A stretch of 64,000 bases of DNA from Tardiphaga sp. Its GTDB lineage: Bacteria > Pseudomonadota > Alphaproteobacteria > Rhizobiales > Xanthobacteraceae. The DNA is taken from contig JASBVG010000027.1 of assembly GCA_030147505.1 (NCBI GenBank), forward strand, positions 1 through 64,000, in the 5' to 3' direction. Of this stretch, positions 24,521 through 36,414 are shown piece after piece. Made by a program: the position numbers and the translations under genes. The notes under the pieces were generated by a model, which saw only the letters and a program-made list of their open reading frames with translations, did not search any database and was not told the DNA's origin. Every line of letters starts with the position of its first letter. The stretch's first letter is position 1.

Positions 24521-25735
24521 GTGTCGGTCGGAATGGCAGCTCCCCGCGCCCTCTTTGCCTGCGATCCCGATCGCAGCCGCGGTCGCGAGTTCCCCGAAGC
24601 GCCGAGCCGGACCCGCAGCGCCTTTCGCCGGGACTGCGACCGCGTGATCCACTCCACCGCGTTCCGGCGGCTCAAGCACAAGACCCAGGTCTTCGTGTTC
24701 CACGAGGGTGACCACTACCGCACACGCCTGACGCACACGCTGGAAGTCGCCCAGATCGCCCGCGCGGTGGCGCGGCAGCTTGGCCTCGACGAGGACCTGA
24801 TCGAGACGCTGGCGCTGGCCCACGACCTCGGCCACCCGCCATTCGGCCATGCCGGCGAGCGCGCCCTCGATGCCTGTCTCGAAGCCCATGGCGGCTTCGA
24901 TCACAATGCTCAGGCGCTGCGCGTGGTCACGGCACTGGAGCACCGCTATCCCGACTTCGACGGCCTCAACCTGACCTGGGAATCCCTCGAAGGTATCGTC
25001 AAGCACAATGGCCCGTTGACGGCTTCGGATGGTTCGCCATTGGCGCGCTACGCCCAGCACGGCCTGCCGCTCGGTATCGTTGCGTTCAACCGGAGCCTCG
25101 ATCTCGAACTCGGCAGTTTTGCCTCGCTGGAAGCGCAGGCGGCGGCGATCGCCGATGACATCGCCTATGACGCTCATGACATCGACGACGGTCTGCGCGC
25201 GGGCCTGTTCGGCATCGACGATCTCAAGGCGATCCCGCTGGTCGCTGACATCATCGCGGAGATCGATCGCCGCTATCCCGGTCTCGATCAGGACCGCCGC
25301 GGCGCCGAGCTCGTGCGCGAGCTGATCTCCCATCTGATTGGTTCTGTGGTAAGTGAGGCGCAGCGACGGCTGGACGAGGTGAGGCCGCTTTCGGTTGAAG
25401 AGGTCCGCCACTGCGGCCGTCAGTTGATCGCGTTTTCGGACGACGCGGCCGAAGCAGAGCGCGCCATCAAATCCTTCCTCTGGACAGGCATGTATCGCCA
25501 TCCCCGGGTGATGCGGGTGATGGTCGAGGCGGAGTGCCTGGTGGCCGATCTGTTCTCCCGCTACACACGCCGGCCCGAAGATCTGCCGCCCGAATGGCAG
25601 CCCGGATCGGATGGCGAGGCGGCATCGGAGGCCGAACAGGCGCGGCGGATCGGCAATTTCATTGCCGGGATGACCGACCGTTTCGCCATCACCGAGCATA
25701 TCCGGCTGTTCGACAGCACGCCGGAATTACGTTGA
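24521..25735 (+). CDS. dgt: dGTP triphosphohydrolase-like HD protein
   Basis: A 404-aa dGTPase-like protein (type 2 subfamily) that probably hydrolyses dNTPs to nucleosides and tripolyphosphate, controlling the dNTP pool. Metal-binding HD residues are visible in [15 protein letters not shown] (about residues 68-82) and [15 protein letters not shown] (about 97-111). The N-terminal [30 protein letters not shown] block is typical. It begins at GTG 24521 or ATG 24533; the two cannot be separated with confidence. It precedes argS, as in many alphaproteobacteria. Confidence 0.93.
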   Translation: MSVGMAAPRALFACDPDRSRGREFPEAPSRTRSAFRRDCDRVIHSTAFRRLKHKTQVFVFHEGDHYRTRLTHTLEVAQIARAVARQLGLDEDLIETLALAHDLGHPPFGHAGERALDACLEAHGGFDHNAQALRVVTALEHRYPDFDGLNLTWESLEGIVKHNGPLTASDGSPLARYAQHGLPLGIVAFNRSLDLELGSFASLEAQAAAIADDIAYDAHDIDDGLRAGLFGIDDLKAIPLVADIIAEIDRRYPGLDQDRRGAELVRELISHLIGSVVSEAQRRLDEVRPLSVEEVRHCGRQLIAFSDDAAEAERAIKSFLWTGMYRHPRVMRVMVEAECLVADLFSRYTRRPEDLPPEWQPGSDGEAASEAEQARRIGNFIAGMTDRFAITEHIRLFDSTPELR

Positions 25736-25887
25736 ATCGATAAGCTGTTGCTTTTATTATGAAATGTGTGGATTTGCAGGCCGCCGCCAGCTTGCATGCA
25801 AACCGCGCGCAAATGCAAACGCGTCATGCTAATGACGCCGAAATGTTCATGCCGGGTGAGTCCGGCTCAGCCCGGTTCCCGTATCGA

Positions 25888-27696
25888 ATGACCACTTCTG
25901 CTCCGACGCCGCATCTGTTCGCCAATGTGCTCGCCCGCGTGCATGCGATCTGCAACGACCTGATCGCCGAAGGTTTGCTGCCTGCCGGCATCGACCTGTC
26001 GCGTATCGTCGTCGAGCCGACCAAGGATGCATCGCATGGCGACATGGCGACCAATGCCGCCATGGTGCTGGCCAAGGAAGCCAAGGCGAAGCCGCGGGAT
26101 CTGGCGGATGCCATCGCCGCCAAGCTGCGCGCCGATGACCTCATCACCTCGGTCGATGTCGCAGGTCCCGGCTTCATCAATCTGACGCTGAAGACCTCGG
26201 TCTGGGCCGACGCGCTGCGCGCCGTGTTGCGCGATGGCGATGCCTATGGCCGTAGCGCCATCGGCGCTGGCGAGAAGGTCAATGTCGAATATGTCTCGGC
26301 CAATCCGACAGGCCCGATGCATGTCGGCCATTGTCGCGGCGCCGTGTTCGGTGATGCGCTGGCGAGCCTGCTCGACATCGCCGGCTATGACGTCACGCGC
26401 GAATACTACATCAACGATGCCGGCGCGCAGGTCGATGTGCTCGGCCGCTCCGCCCATCTGCGTTATCGCGAGGCGCTCGGCGAAGACATCGGCGAGATTC
26501 CGGAGGGTCTTTATCCCGGCGACTATCTGAAGCCGGTCGGGCAGGCGCTCGCTGCCGAACATGGCGCGGCGCTGAAGGGCATGTCGGAGGAGCAATGGCT
26601 TCCAATTACCCGCGCGCGCGCCATCGAAATGATGATGGAGATGATCAAGGGTGATCTCGCGGCCCTGAACATCTCGCATGAAGTGTTTTTCTCCGAGCGT
26701 TCGCTGATCACGGGGACGACCGATCAGGTCGGCGCCACCATCGATTTCCTGCGCAGCAAGGGCGACGTCTATGAGGGCCGTCTGCCGCCGCCGAAGGGCA
26801 AGCCGGTCGACGATTACGAGGATCGCGACCAGACTCTGTTTCGTGCCACCGCTTACGGCGATGACGTGGACCGTCCGCTGCTGAAGTCGAATGGCGGCTA
26901 CACCTACTTCGCCTCCGACATTGCCTATCACAAGACCAAGGTGGATCGCGGCTTCCACAATATGGTGGACGTCTGGGGCGCCGATCACGGCGGCTACATC
27001 AAGCGCGTGCAGGCAGCGATCAAGGCGGTGACCGATGGCAAGGGCGAGCTGGACGTGAAGATCGTTCAGCTGGTCAAACTGCTGCGCAATGGCGAGCCGG
27101 TGAAGATGTCGAAGCGTTCGGGTGACTTTGTCACCCTGCGCGAGGTGGTCGACGAGGTCGGCTCCGACGCCGTCCGCTTCATGATGCTGTTCCGGAAAAA
27201 TGACTCCGTCCTCGATTTTGACCTAGCCAAAGTCGTCGAGCAGAACAGCAACAATCCGGTCTACTACGCTCAATATGGTCACGCTCGCGGTCATTCGATC
27301 TTCCGCAATGCACGGGACCAGGTCCCTGAGATGGCCGGCCTGCCTCTGGATACAGAAGAGCGGACTGCCTATCTAAGGGATGCGCGTCTTGAGCGGCTCG
27401 ATGATCCGACCGAACTCGGTTTGATGCGGCTGCTGGCTGTTTATCCGCGGACGATCGAGGCGGCTGCTCTGGCGCACGAGCCGCACCGCATTGCCTTTTA
27501 CCTCTATGAGTTGGCGAGCGAGTTTCACGCCCACTGGAATCGCGGCGGTCCGGGGAACTCGCCTAATTTACGCTTTATTATGCCTGATGATGCAGAACTT
27601 ACTAAAGCACGTCTGGCGCTCGTGCAGGGCATCGTTTCCGTTATCAGGTCAGGTCTCGCCGTTCTCGGCGTCTCCGCACCGGACGAGATGCGTTAG
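25888..27696 (+). CDS. argS: arginyl-tRNA synthetase
   Basis: A 602-aa class I synthetase that charges tRNA-Arg. The N-terminal Add-1 domain comes first, then the HIGH motif as [13 protein letters not shown] (near residue 135-147), the KMSKR-type motif as VKMSKRSGD (near 410), and the C-terminal anticodon-binding domain. ATG 25888 ([15 protein letters not shown]) is chosen because family members start here; the frame is open back to 25759, but that extension does not look like protein. It sits between dgt and the SPOR-protein gene in a conserved block. Confidence 0.96.
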   Translation: MTTSAPTPHLFANVLARVHAICNDLIAEGLLPAGIDLSRIVVEPTKDASHGDMATNAAMVLAKEAKAKPRDLADAIAAKLRADDLITSVDVAGPGFINLTLKTSVWADALRAVLRDGDAYGRSAIGAGEKVNVEYVSANPTGPMHVGHCRGAVFGDALASLLDIAGYDVTREYYINDAGAQVDVLGRSAHLRYREALGEDIGEIPEGLYPGDYLKPVGQALAAEHGAALKGMSEEQWLPITRARAIEMMMEMIKGDLAALNISHEVFFSERSLITGTTDQVGATIDFLRSKGDVYEGRLPPPKGKPVDDYEDRDQTLFRATAYGDDVDRPLLKSNGGYTYFASDIAYHKTKVDRGFHNMVDVWGADHGGYIKRVQAAIKAVTDGKGELDVKIVQLVKLLRNGEPVKMSKRSGDFVTLREVVDEVGSDAVRFMMLFRKNDSVLDFDLAKVVEQNSNNPVYYAQYGHARGHSIFRNARDQVPEMAGLPLDTEERTAYLRDARLERLDDPTELGLMRLLAVYPRTIEAAALAHEPHRIAFYLYELASEFHAHWNRGGPGNSPNLRFIMPDDAELTKARLALVQGIVSVIRSGLAVLGVSAPDEMR

Positions 27697-27814
27697 TAGT
27701 TGAGTAACAATTTGGGAATGGTCGCGGCATGGGGGTGTGCAGCGATCAATGACAGGCGGCAGTCTCGTCCCGTCGGCGAGGTGGCAGCTTTCCCGCAGGG
27801 GATGTGACATCACC

Positions 27815-29323
27815 ATGGCCAATCGATACCAGAACCGATCGTACCCCGCGGATACCGGCTATAACGATCCGCGTGCGCAAGGAGAGGGCGATCCCCTGGC
27901 CGAGCTGGCGCGCCTGATCGGCCAGACCGACCCCTTCGCTTCCGCGCCGGCACGTCAGGCTTTCGCCCAGCAGCAGCGTCGCGCCGAGCCGCCCTCCGCC
28001 CATCACGACGAACCCGAAGAGCAGTTCGAGGCCGCGCCGACCCCGCCGCCATGGATGCAGCGCGTCGCTGCGCAGCGTGCCCAGCAACCGACCGAGCCGG
28101 AGCAGCATGACGGGCAGCCGCAAGTCGAACCGGAATTCGATTTCCAGCAGAGCTATCAGCAGCCCTCGCAGCATCATGATGTCGAGGCTTATGCCGCCAG
28201 CGGCTACGCTCAGCGGGGGTATGCTGCGCAGGGCTACGAACAGCAGGCGCATGCCGGCTACGATGCCTATGGCCATCCGCAGGTGCAGGAGCAGCAGCTC
28301 GACCCGAGCCGCTACGATGATGCACTGTACGGCCAGCCCGAGAGCGGGCATCAGATTTATCAGCAGGATCAGTATCAGGACGATCCCTACGCGTATCAGC
28401 AGCACGACGATGCTGACGAGGAAGAGCGTCCGAAACGCCGCAGCGGCATGATGACCGTTGCGGCCGTGATCGCACTGGCTGTCGTTGGTACTGGTGGTGC
28501 ATTGGCTTATCGCACCTTTGTCGGATCGACCCGCAGCGGTGAGCCGCCGGTGATCAAGGCCGATCCCGGTCCCAACAAGATCGTGCCGCCATCGGCCGCA
28601 GCGTCGAATGACAGCGGCAAGCAACTCGATCGTCTCGCTGTCGGACAGGAGCGCCTGGTGCCGCGCGAGGAGCAGCCGGTGAACGTGCAGGACGCCACCA
28701 AGGCCGGCGGGCCGCGGGTGGTGTTCCCGCCGCTGAACCAGAACAGCAATCCGCCGACCACCGCCAGCGTTTCTCCCGCGAACAAGCCGATGGTGGGCAA
28801 CGGCGCCATGAATGGCGACGAGCCGCGCCGGGTCCGCACGCTTCCGATCCGTGGCGATCAGGCGGATACGACTGCAACGCCGGCCGCGCGTCAGGCGCCG
28901 GCCAAGCTGACTGCGCCGGCTCCAGCGCCGACGCCGGCCGTGAATTCGAATGCCTCGGCCAATGCGCCAATGTCGCTGTCGCCCCAGTCAGCTCCTCCGG
29001 CGCCCACGACGCGCTCGGCTGCGCTGAATACGGCTCCGCAAGACATCGCTCCGCCATCCTCGGCAGCGACCGGCGGCTATGTGGTCCAGATCTCGTCGCA
29101 GCGCAGCGACGCCGATGCCCGCGCTTCCTTCAAGGCACTGCAGAACAAATATCCGTCGGTGCTTGGTTCCCGCTCGCCGCTGATCAAGAGGGCTGACCTC
29201 GGCGACAAGGGAACCTACTATCGGGCCATGGTCGGCCCGTTCGGATCGGCGGATGAAGCTCTCCAGTTCCGCAAAAACCTGGAAGCCGCCGGTGGACCGC
29301 AGGGAATAGTCCAAAGGAATTAA
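27815..29323 (+). CDS. SPOR-domain peptidoglycan-binding membrane protein
   Basis: A 502-aa single-pass membrane protein. The N-terminal about 210 aa are cytoplasmic and low-complexity (Gln/Tyr/Ala-rich, with HDVEAYAASGYAQRGYAAQGY-like repeats). A membrane span is at about residues 213-233 (TVAAVIALAVVGTGGALAYR). A Pro/Ala/Asn-rich periplasmic linker follows, then a C-terminal SPOR domain (GGYVVQISSQRSDADARASF to the end) that binds denuded septal glycan. It probably acts at the division site. It precedes nagZ and scpAB, linking wall turnover and chromosome segregation. Confidence 0.9.
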   Translation: MANRYQNRSYPADTGYNDPRAQGEGDPLAELARLIGQTDPFASAPARQAFAQQQRRAEPPSAHHDEPEEQFEAAPTPPPWMQRVAAQRAQQPTEPEQHDGQPQVEPEFDFQQSYQQPSQHHDVEAYAASGYAQRGYAAQGYEQQAHAGYDAYGHPQVQEQQLDPSRYDDALYGQPESGHQIYQQDQYQDDPYAYQQHDDADEEERPKRRSGMMTVAAVIALAVVGTGGALAYRTFVGSTRSGEPPVIKADPGPNKIVPPSAAASNDSGKQLDRLAVGQERLVPREEQPVNVQDATKAGGPRVVFPPLNQNSNPPTTASVSPANKPMVGNGAMNGDEPRRVRTLPIRGDQADTTATPAARQAPAKLTAPAPAPTPAVNSNASANAPMSLSPQSAPPAPTTRSAALNTAPQDIAPPSSAATGGYVVQISSQRSDADARASFKALQNKYPSVLGSRSPLIKRADLGDKGTYYRAMVGPFGSADEALQFRKNLEAAGGPQGIVQRN

Positions 29324-29369
29324 CGGCGCTTTCCTTGACCCTGCGTGGTGATGGGGCCTAATCGGCCCC

Positions 29370-30395
29370 ATGAGCACCCGCGCTTTCATCACCGGAATTT
29401 CTGGCCTCGAACTGACCGCCGACGAGCGTGCATTTTTGCGCGCAGAACGGCCATGGGGTTTCATTCTCTTCAAGCGCAACATCGACAACCCTGAGCAAGT
29501 CGCTGCGCTGGTTGAAGAATTACGTGGAACGACGAGCGACTTGGGCGCCCCGGTCCTGATCGATCAGGAAGGTGGCAGGGTTCAGCGTCTCGGACCACCG
29601 CATTGGCCCGTTTATCCGCCTGGGGCGGTCTTCGGCTCGCTTTACGATCGTCAGCCGGAGCTGGGCTTGCGAGCCGCCTGGTTGAGCTCACGGCTCATCG
29701 CTGCCGATCTGGCGGACCTCGGAATTACCGTGGACTGTCTGCCGCTGGCAGATGTGCCTATTGAGGGCGCCGATGCCGTGATCGGCAACCGCGCCTATGG
29801 TACGACCGCGGCGAAGGTTGCGGCCATTGCGCGCGCGGTGACCGATGGTCTGGCCGATGGCGGTATCCTGCCAGTGCTCAAACATATTCCGGGACACGGC
29901 CGGGCCAATGCTGACAGCCATCACAAGCTTCCGGTCGTGGATTGCTCCAGGAAAGAGCTGGAAGTATCTGATTTCGAAGCGTTTCGCCCGCTTGCCGACC
30001 TGCCGATGGCGATGACTGCACATGTTGTGTTTAACGCCCTGGATGCCACTCAGCCGGCCACGACTTCTGCGACAATCATCGAGCAGGTGATTCGCGGAAG
30101 TATCGGGTTCCAGGGTTTGTTGATGAGTGACGACGTGTCCATGAATGCTCTGGCGGGATCGATCGCCGAGCGAACCCGCGCGATCGTGAGCGCCGGGTGC
30201 GACGTCGTCCTGCACTGCAACGGCAATCTCGACGAGATGCAGGCCGTCGCCAGGGAGACCCCGCTGCTCAAGGGCAGCGCCGACGAGCGCGCCCGCGCCG
30301 CGATTGCCGCGCGCCGTCAGCCGCAGCCGTTCGACCGCGCCGCCGGGCGGGCGGAACTGGACCAACTAATCGCACGGACGGGAGCCAGCGCATGA
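29370..30395 (+). CDS. nagZ: beta-N-acetylhexosaminidase NagZ
   Basis: A 341-aa glycoside hydrolase family 3 enzyme that cleaves GlcNAc from anhydro-muropeptides during cytoplasmic wall recycling. The signature KHIPGHGRANADSHHKLP (about 171-188) carries the Asp-His dyad (D182, H184), and the nucleophile is D254 in LLMSDDVSM. There is no signal peptide, as expected. Its stop overlaps the scpA start by 4 bp. A second, membrane-anchored family-3 paralogue lies at 47624-48943. Confidence 0.95.
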   Translation: MSTRAFITGISGLELTADERAFLRAERPWGFILFKRNIDNPEQVAALVEELRGTTSDLGAPVLIDQEGGRVQRLGPPHWPVYPPGAVFGSLYDRQPELGLRAAWLSSRLIAADLADLGITVDCLPLADVPIEGADAVIGNRAYGTTAAKVAAIARAVTDGLADGGILPVLKHIPGHGRANADSHHKLPVVDCSRKELEVSDFEAFRPLADLPMAMTAHVVFNALDATQPATTSATIIEQVIRGSIGFQGLLMSDDVSMNALAGSIAERTRAIVSAGCDVVLHCNGNLDEMQAVARETPLLKGSADERARAAIAARRQPQPFDRAAGRAELDQLIARTGASA

Positions 30396-31222
30396 GCGCC
30401 GAAATTCTGTCGTTTGAAACCGGACGTCCGGCCGAGATCGTCACCAATGATGAGCCGGCACTGGTCATCGACGTCGAGGGCTATGAAGGCCCGCTGGACC
30501 TACTGCTCACACTCGCCCGCCAGCAGAAGGTCGACCTGCACAAGATTTCGATCCTCGCGCTCGCCGATCAGTATCTGCTGTTCATCGAAGAAGCGCGAAA
30601 AATCCGGCTGGAACTCGCGGCCGACTATCTTGTGATGGCGGCCTGGCTGGCATTTCTGAAGTCGCGTCTGCTGCTGCCGGAACAGGTGACCACGGAAGAG
30701 GGGCCGAGCGCCGAGGACATGGCGACCGCGCTGGCCAACCGGCTGCGGCGCCTCGAGGCGATCCGCAGCGCTGCCGATCAGCTGATGGCCCGGCCGCAGC
30801 TCGGTCGCGACAGCTTTCCGCGCGGCATGCCGGAGCAGATTGCCGAGATCAAGCAGCAGAAATTCACCGCGACGCTCTATGACCTGTTGTCGGCCTATGC
30901 GACCCAGCGTCAGGCCCGGGTGCTGACCCGCGTCCACCTCGCCAAGCGCACGGTGTGGTCGCTGAGCGAGGCCCGCGCGTCGCTGGAGCGGCTCATTGGC
31001 ATGGCCGAGGACTGGAGCCGGCTCGACGAGTATCTCCTGGCCTATGTGCCCGATCCGCAGCAGCGCGCCACCGTAATGGCATCGAGCTTCGCGGCGGCGC
31101 TTGAGCTTGTACGCGAGGGCGCACTTGATCTCAGCCAGAGCGAGGCATTTGCACCATTGTATTTCCGCAAGCATGTGGGGCCGCCACCCGTGCCTGTGGT
31201 GCCGGACGTTCCGGTCGAGTAA
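30392..31222 (+). CDS. scpA: segregation and condensation protein ScpA
   Basis: ScpA, 276 aa, is the kleisin that bridges SMC heads and binds ScpB for chromosome segregation. The typical N-terminal EGYEGPLDLLLTLARQQKVDLHKISI motif is at about residues 29-54, followed by the FIEEARKIRLELAADYLVMAAWLAFLKSRLLLP helix and a C-terminal winged helix. The start at 30392 overlaps the nagZ stop (ATGA). The same frame is open further upstream inside nagZ, but that part is a shadow. Confidence 0.95.
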   Translation: MSAEILSFETGRPAEIVTNDEPALVIDVEGYEGPLDLLLTLARQQKVDLHKISILALADQYLLFIEEARKIRLELAADYLVMAAWLAFLKSRLLLPEQVTTEEGPSAEDMATALANRLRRLEAIRSAADQLMARPQLGRDSFPRGMPEQIAEIKQQKFTATLYDLLSAYATQRQARVLTRVHLAKRTVWSLSEARASLERLIGMAEDWSRLDEYLLAYVPDPQQRATVMASSFAAALELVREGALDLSQSEAFAPLYFRKHVGPPPVPVVPDVPVE

Positions 31223-31243
31223 GTGAGAGAAGGAGATCCGGAC

Positions 31244-32455
31244 ATGGCAAGTGTTGCCGAAAAACGCATCGACGTTGTCGAGGATCAGGTTGAGGACATG
31301 CAGCAGGCCGATGCCGCGCAGCAGGGTCAGGCCGTTCAGGCAGCAGATGAGGCTGCGCAACAGCTGGACGTCGCTGTGCAGCCAGAAGAACTCCAGGTCG
31401 CCGCTCGCCCTGAGGAACTGCGCGTTCTCGAGGCGCTGCTGTTTGCTTCCACCGAGCCGCTGGACCAATCTGCTCTCGCAAAGCGCATGCCGGAAGGTGT
31501 GAACGTCAAGAAGGCGCTGGAAGCGCTGCAGGCGGATTACGCCATGCGCGGCGTCAATCTGGTACGCATCGCCAATAAATGGACGTTCCGCACCGCCGGC
31601 GACCTTGCCTGGTTGATGACCCGCGAGACCAGCGAGACCAAGAAGCTGTCGCGCGCCGCGGTCGAGGTGCTGGCGATCGTCGCCTATCATCAGCCGGTGA
31701 CCCGCGCCGAGATCGAAGACATCCGCGGCGTCGTCACTTCGAAGGGTACGCTCGACGTGTTGCTGGAAACCGGCTGGATCAAGCCGCGCGGCCGTCGCAA
31801 GACGCCGGGTCGTCCGCTGACCTTTGGCACCACCGACACGTTCCTGTCGCAGTTCGGCCTCGAAGCGCTTGGCGATCTGCCGGGCCTCGAAGAGCTGAAG
31901 GGCACGGGTCTTCTCGACTCGCGCCTGCCGGCCGGCTTCAGCGTGCCCAATCCGTCCGACGATCCGCAGCTCCGCGAGGACGAGGATCCGCTGGAGGATG
32001 GGGAACTTCACCTTTCGCTCTCGGAGCCGGATCCCGAGTTCCCGGAAGCGCAGACGGAACAGGCCCAAGCTGCAGCTGCTGCCTGCGATGCGACCGTGGA
32101 GGCTGTTGGCTTCGTTGAAGTGCCGGCTACCGACGATGCCGAGGCTGGTGACGTCGCCGGTTTGACCGAAGCTGAGGACGCGGAAGCTCCGGTGCTCGGC
32201 GTCGTCGACATCAATGAGGACGAAGCGGAAGACGTCTCCGAAGAGGCGGAATATGCTGCCGAAGTGGAACAGGGCGAGGCCGAACTGGCCGAGACCGCGG
32301 AACTCGACACTGACGACCAGGATGACGACGACTTCGACGATGAAGGCGACGATCTGGACGACGAAGACAAGGATATTGACGCGGACGACGCTGAGGAGGA
32401 CTCATCCGATGGTGAGGCGCCGAAGTCGGACCGGGATGACGACCAGCGCCACTGA
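31244..32455 (+). CDS. scpB: segregation and condensation protein ScpB with acidic tail
   Basis: A 403-aa ScpB, partner of ScpA in the SMC complex. Two winged-helix domains lie at about residues 60-230 (LRVLEALLFASTEPLD, LSRAAVEVLAIVAYHQPVTRAEIEDIRGV, then TPGRPLTFGTTDTFL). The protein is much longer than the usual about 200 aa. It has an about 50-aa Gln/Ala-rich head and an about 165-aa, very acidic, low-complexity tail (runs such as DDQDDDDFDDEGDDLDDED). ATG 31244 follows AAGGAG; a GTG at 31223 is less likely. Acidic ScpB tails occur in related rhizobia. Confidence 0.94.
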   Translation: MASVAEKRIDVVEDQVEDMQQADAAQQGQAVQAADEAAQQLDVAVQPEELQVAARPEELRVLEALLFASTEPLDQSALAKRMPEGVNVKKALEALQADYAMRGVNLVRIANKWTFRTAGDLAWLMTRETSETKKLSRAAVEVLAIVAYHQPVTRAEIEDIRGVVTSKGTLDVLLETGWIKPRGRRKTPGRPLTFGTTDTFLSQFGLEALGDLPGLEELKGTGLLDSRLPAGFSVPNPSDDPQLREDEDPLEDGELHLSLSEPDPEFPEAQTEQAQAAAAACDATVEAVGFVEVPATDDAEAGDVAGLTEAEDAEAPVLGVVDINEDEAEDVSEEAEYAAEVEQGEAELAETAELDTDDQDDDDFDDEGDDLDDEDKDIDADDAEEDSSDGEAPKSDRDDDQRH

Positions 32456-32596
32456 TGCGACATTAACGCTCGCGACGTTACGACTTGTCCATCCGCGATT
32501 CCACGGTGGTTAAGTCCTTGTTTTTGACGAACCCGCGGCCTACGTTCCGGGTAAATCGGGCCGGTGCGCCGGCCGCGTGTTTGGAGGGTTAGCAGG

Positions 32597-32836
32597 ATGG
32601 GTTCTCTCAGCATTTGGCACTGGATCGTCGTGATCGCGGTGGTCCTGCTGTTGTTCGGTCGCGGCAAGATTTCCGACCTCATGGGCGACGTGGCCCAGGG
32701 CATCAAGGCCTTCAAGAAGGGCATGGCGGACGATGACAAGCCGGCGGAGAAGCCGGCCGATCCGAACAAGACCATCGATCAGGCTCCGTCGGCGCCGACC
32801 GCCAACCGGTCGGATGTCGGCAGCAAGGCCGTCTGA
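32597..32836 (+). CDS. tatA: Tat translocase subunit TatA
   Basis: A 79-aa pore-forming subunit of the twin-arginine translocase. There is a short N-terminal membrane helix ([16 protein letters not shown]), a [11 protein letters not shown] hinge and an amphipathic helix, then a charged Pro/Lys tail. The conserved FG before the amphipathic helix is present. A GGAGG site lies 9 bp before ATG 32597. First of tatABC. Confidence 0.95.
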   Translation: MGSLSIWHWIVVIAVVLLLFGRGKISDLMGDVAQGIKAFKKGMADDDKPAEKPADPNKTIDQAPSAPTANRSDVGSKAV

Positions 32837-32902
32837 GGCCAGGTTTATCGCAGCGGGCGGGTCAGAAGGCGCGGCTCGTCCGGCCTGTGAGCAGGTTGTT
32901 AC

Positions 32903-33433
32903 ATGTTCGACATCGGGTGGAGTGAATTGGTCGTCATCGGCGTCGTTGCGCTGATCGCCATCGGCCCGAAGGAATTGCCCGGCGTGTTGCGCATGGTCGG
33001 ACAATGGATGGGCAAAGCCCGTCGCATGGCATCGGAATTCCAGGGGCAGTTCAACGAGGCGATGCGCGAAGCCGAGATGGCCGAGGTCAAGCAGGCCTTC
33101 GACGACGTCAAGGACGCCGCTTCCGACTTCTCCAAGAACAATATCATGACCTCGCTGACCAAGGATGTCAGCGATGCCATGACCGTCGACAAGATCGACA
33201 ATGTCACCACGCCGCCGGTGATGCCAACCACCCCAGAGGCGCCGACGGCGGAGACCTTCGTCGAAGCCGAAGCGCATAGTGCCATCCACGAACCGCTCGC
33301 CATCACGCAGGAAGTGCGGCCGGCTCCTGTCGAGCCGGCAGCGACGAGCGACGTGCCTGTGGCTGTCGCCGACGACAACACGCCTGCCGAAGCCGGCAAT
33401 CCCGACATTCTGAAGAACGCCAAAGCCCTATGA
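32903..33433 (+). CDS. tatB: Tat translocase subunit TatB
   Basis: A 176-aa TatB that forms the substrate-receptor complex with TatC. The N-terminus [33 protein letters not shown] carries the membrane helix, the Glu conserved in TatB (E8) and the GPKELP hinge. A long amphipathic helix follows, and the tail is Pro/Ala/Thr-rich and disordered. Its stop overlaps the tatC start by 4 bp. Confidence 0.95.
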   Translation: MFDIGWSELVVIGVVALIAIGPKELPGVLRMVGQWMGKARRMASEFQGQFNEAMREAEMAEVKQAFDDVKDAASDFSKNNIMTSLTKDVSDAMTVDKIDNVTTPPVMPTTPEAPTAETFVEAEAHSAIHEPLAITQEVRPAPVEPAATSDVPVAVADDNTPAEAGNPDILKNAKAL

Positions 33434-34233
33434 GCGCCGAAGATATCGAGGCCTCGAAGGCCCCCTTGATGGACCACCTGATCGAACTGCGGTCGCGGCT
33501 GATCAAGGCGCTGTTGGCATTTGCCGTGGCGTTCGTGTTCTGCTTCTTCTTCGCCAAGCAGATTTACAACGTGCTGGTCTGGCCGTTCGTCTGGGTTGCG
33601 GGCCCCGAGAACTCGAAATTCATCTACACCGCACTGCTTGAGTATTTCCTGACGCAGCTCAAGCTTGCGATGTTCGGTGCCGGCTTCATTTCGTTTCCAG
33701 TGATCGCCGCGCAGATCTACATGTTCGTCGCGCCCGGCCTCTACAAGCACGAACGCGGCGCCTTCCTGCCATATCTGATCGCGACCCCGATCTTCTTCGC
33801 GCTGGGAACGCTGCTGGTCTATTTTATGGTCCTGCCGATGCTGATCCGCTTCTCGCTCGGCATGCAGCAGGCCGGGGGCGCCGAGACGGCGCAGATCGCG
33901 CTACTGCCGAAGGTCGGCGAATATCTGTCGCTGATGATGTCGCTGATCTTCGCCTTCGGCGTCGCGTTTCAGTTGCCGGTGATCCTGACGCTGCTCGGCC
34001 GCATCGGTATCCTCACCTCCAAGCAGCTCCGGGAGAAACGCCGCTATTTCATCGTCGGCGCCTTCGTCATCGCTGCGGTGCTGACGCCGCCGGATGTTAT
34101 CAGCCAGATGTCGCTCGCAATCCCGCTGCTGGTGCTTTACGAGGGCTCGATTATCGCCGTCCGTATCGTCGAAAAGAACGCAGCGAAGCGGGCTGCCGCG
34201 GCGACCGGGACGGATCTGACGACGGTGGAGTAG
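33430..34233 (+). CDS. tatC: Tat translocase subunit TatC
   Basis: A 267-aa inner-membrane receptor of the Tat pathway with six predicted spans. The family signature near the N-terminus, [18 protein letters not shown] (about residues 13-30), is present, and a Glu in the central periplasmic loop/helix region is kept. The last gene of tatABC, translated by overlap with tatB. It would export folded proteins such as a twin-arginine-type FAH protein encoded at 60667. Confidence 0.96.
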   Translation: MSAEDIEASKAPLMDHLIELRSRLIKALLAFAVAFVFCFFFAKQIYNVLVWPFVWVAGPENSKFIYTALLEYFLTQLKLAMFGAGFISFPVIAAQIYMFVAPGLYKHERGAFLPYLIATPIFFALGTLLVYFMVLPMLIRFSLGMQQAGGAETAQIALLPKVGEYLSLMMSLIFAFGVAFQLPVILTLLGRIGILTSKQLREKRRYFIVGAFVIAAVLTPPDVISQMSLAIPLLVLYEGSIIAVRIVEKNAAKRAAAATGTDLTTVE

Positions 34234-34294
34234 GGACCTCTTCAAAGCCTATGCTTGCCCATTTGATGTTTCAAATCAGCGGGTTTCGGGCTAG

Positions 34295-35662
<1,368 letters not shown>

Positions 35663-35680
35663 TCGCGGTTAAAGGACGCG

Positions 35681-36175
35681 TCAGGCGCGGCTCGCCGTCA
35701 CGAGCGCACATTTCGCCCGCGAGGCGCGGATGTTGATGTGCCCGATCAGCGTTGTCGGGAAGGCCTTTCGGCTTTTCATACCGACCGTCTCTGCGAGAAG
35801 CTTGCGGCGCTCGGTCGTGTAACGGCCGTCGCGGCTCTTGAAGGCGCAGAGCAGTTCAAGATCCTTGATGTCGTAGTCGTTGCCGTTGCGCACGGTGAAG
35901 GTCATCAGCGCCTGCGATCCCATGCCGCCGCGGCGGAATGACTGGCGTGACAAGCGGACACGATCGAGATTGGCGGCTTCCACGCGATCGACCGAGTCGG
36001 TTGGCATCGTCTCCGGGGTTGCCTGATCGCTGGATGGGTTGGTAACGGCGAGGTTGAGTTTCAGGTCAGGTTGTGGCGTACGTGCAAGGCTCGGCCAGAG
36101 CAGCAGACCGGCGATGCCGGCGGCAGCAAGAACCGGGATGCCCAGCAGCATTCGCCGATCGAACCTCGTGACCAT
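35681..36175 (-). CDS. hypothetical membrane-anchored periplasmic protein
   Basis: A 164-aa protein from ATG 36175, preceded by GAGGCGACGACC. An N-terminal signal-anchor (RRMLLGIPVLAAAGIAGLLLWPSL) is followed by a polar linker and a C-terminal domain (about residues 85-160) with strands around ALMTFTVRNGNDYDIKDLELLCAFKSRDG and a second half ending GHINIRASRAKCALVTA. The layout is like small immunoglobulin-type periplasmic proteins (FxLyD-like), but the family is not certain. It converges on serS and is divergent from surE. Confidence 0.7.
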   Translation of the reverse strand: MVTRFDRRMLLGIPVLAAAGIAGLLLWPSLARTPQPDLKLNLAVTNPSSDQATPETMPTDSVDRVEAANLDRVRLSRQSFRRGGMGSQALMTFTVRNGNDYDIKDLELLCAFKSRDGRYTTERRKLLAETVGMKSRKAFPTTLIGHINIRASRAKCALVTASRA

Positions 36176-36414
36176 GGTCGTCGCCTCAAAGTGCGCAGCA
36201 GCCGCACTGTTTCGGCCGCGCGCTGGTGACTGGACGCGATGAAACGCATAGGTGCCGGGATAACTGCGTGCTCGGCAACGTGGTTCCCGTGTGCCGGAAA
36301 AATGGCGTTTGGAATGCCTGAAGCGCTCACAACAAGGGGGTGGCAAAAGCCGCTTCGGGCTGGCAAAAGCTCGCTGCCGGCGAAGCCGGCCAGGATCGAA
36401 AAGGGCTGACGCGC

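Noticed and set aside
24332..25699. 455-aa frame antisense to dgt
   Set aside because: Opposite to a clear HD-domain gene; no independent evidence.
30500..32068. 522-aa frame antisense to scpA and scpB
   Set aside because: It spans two real genes on the other strand; composition not protein-like.
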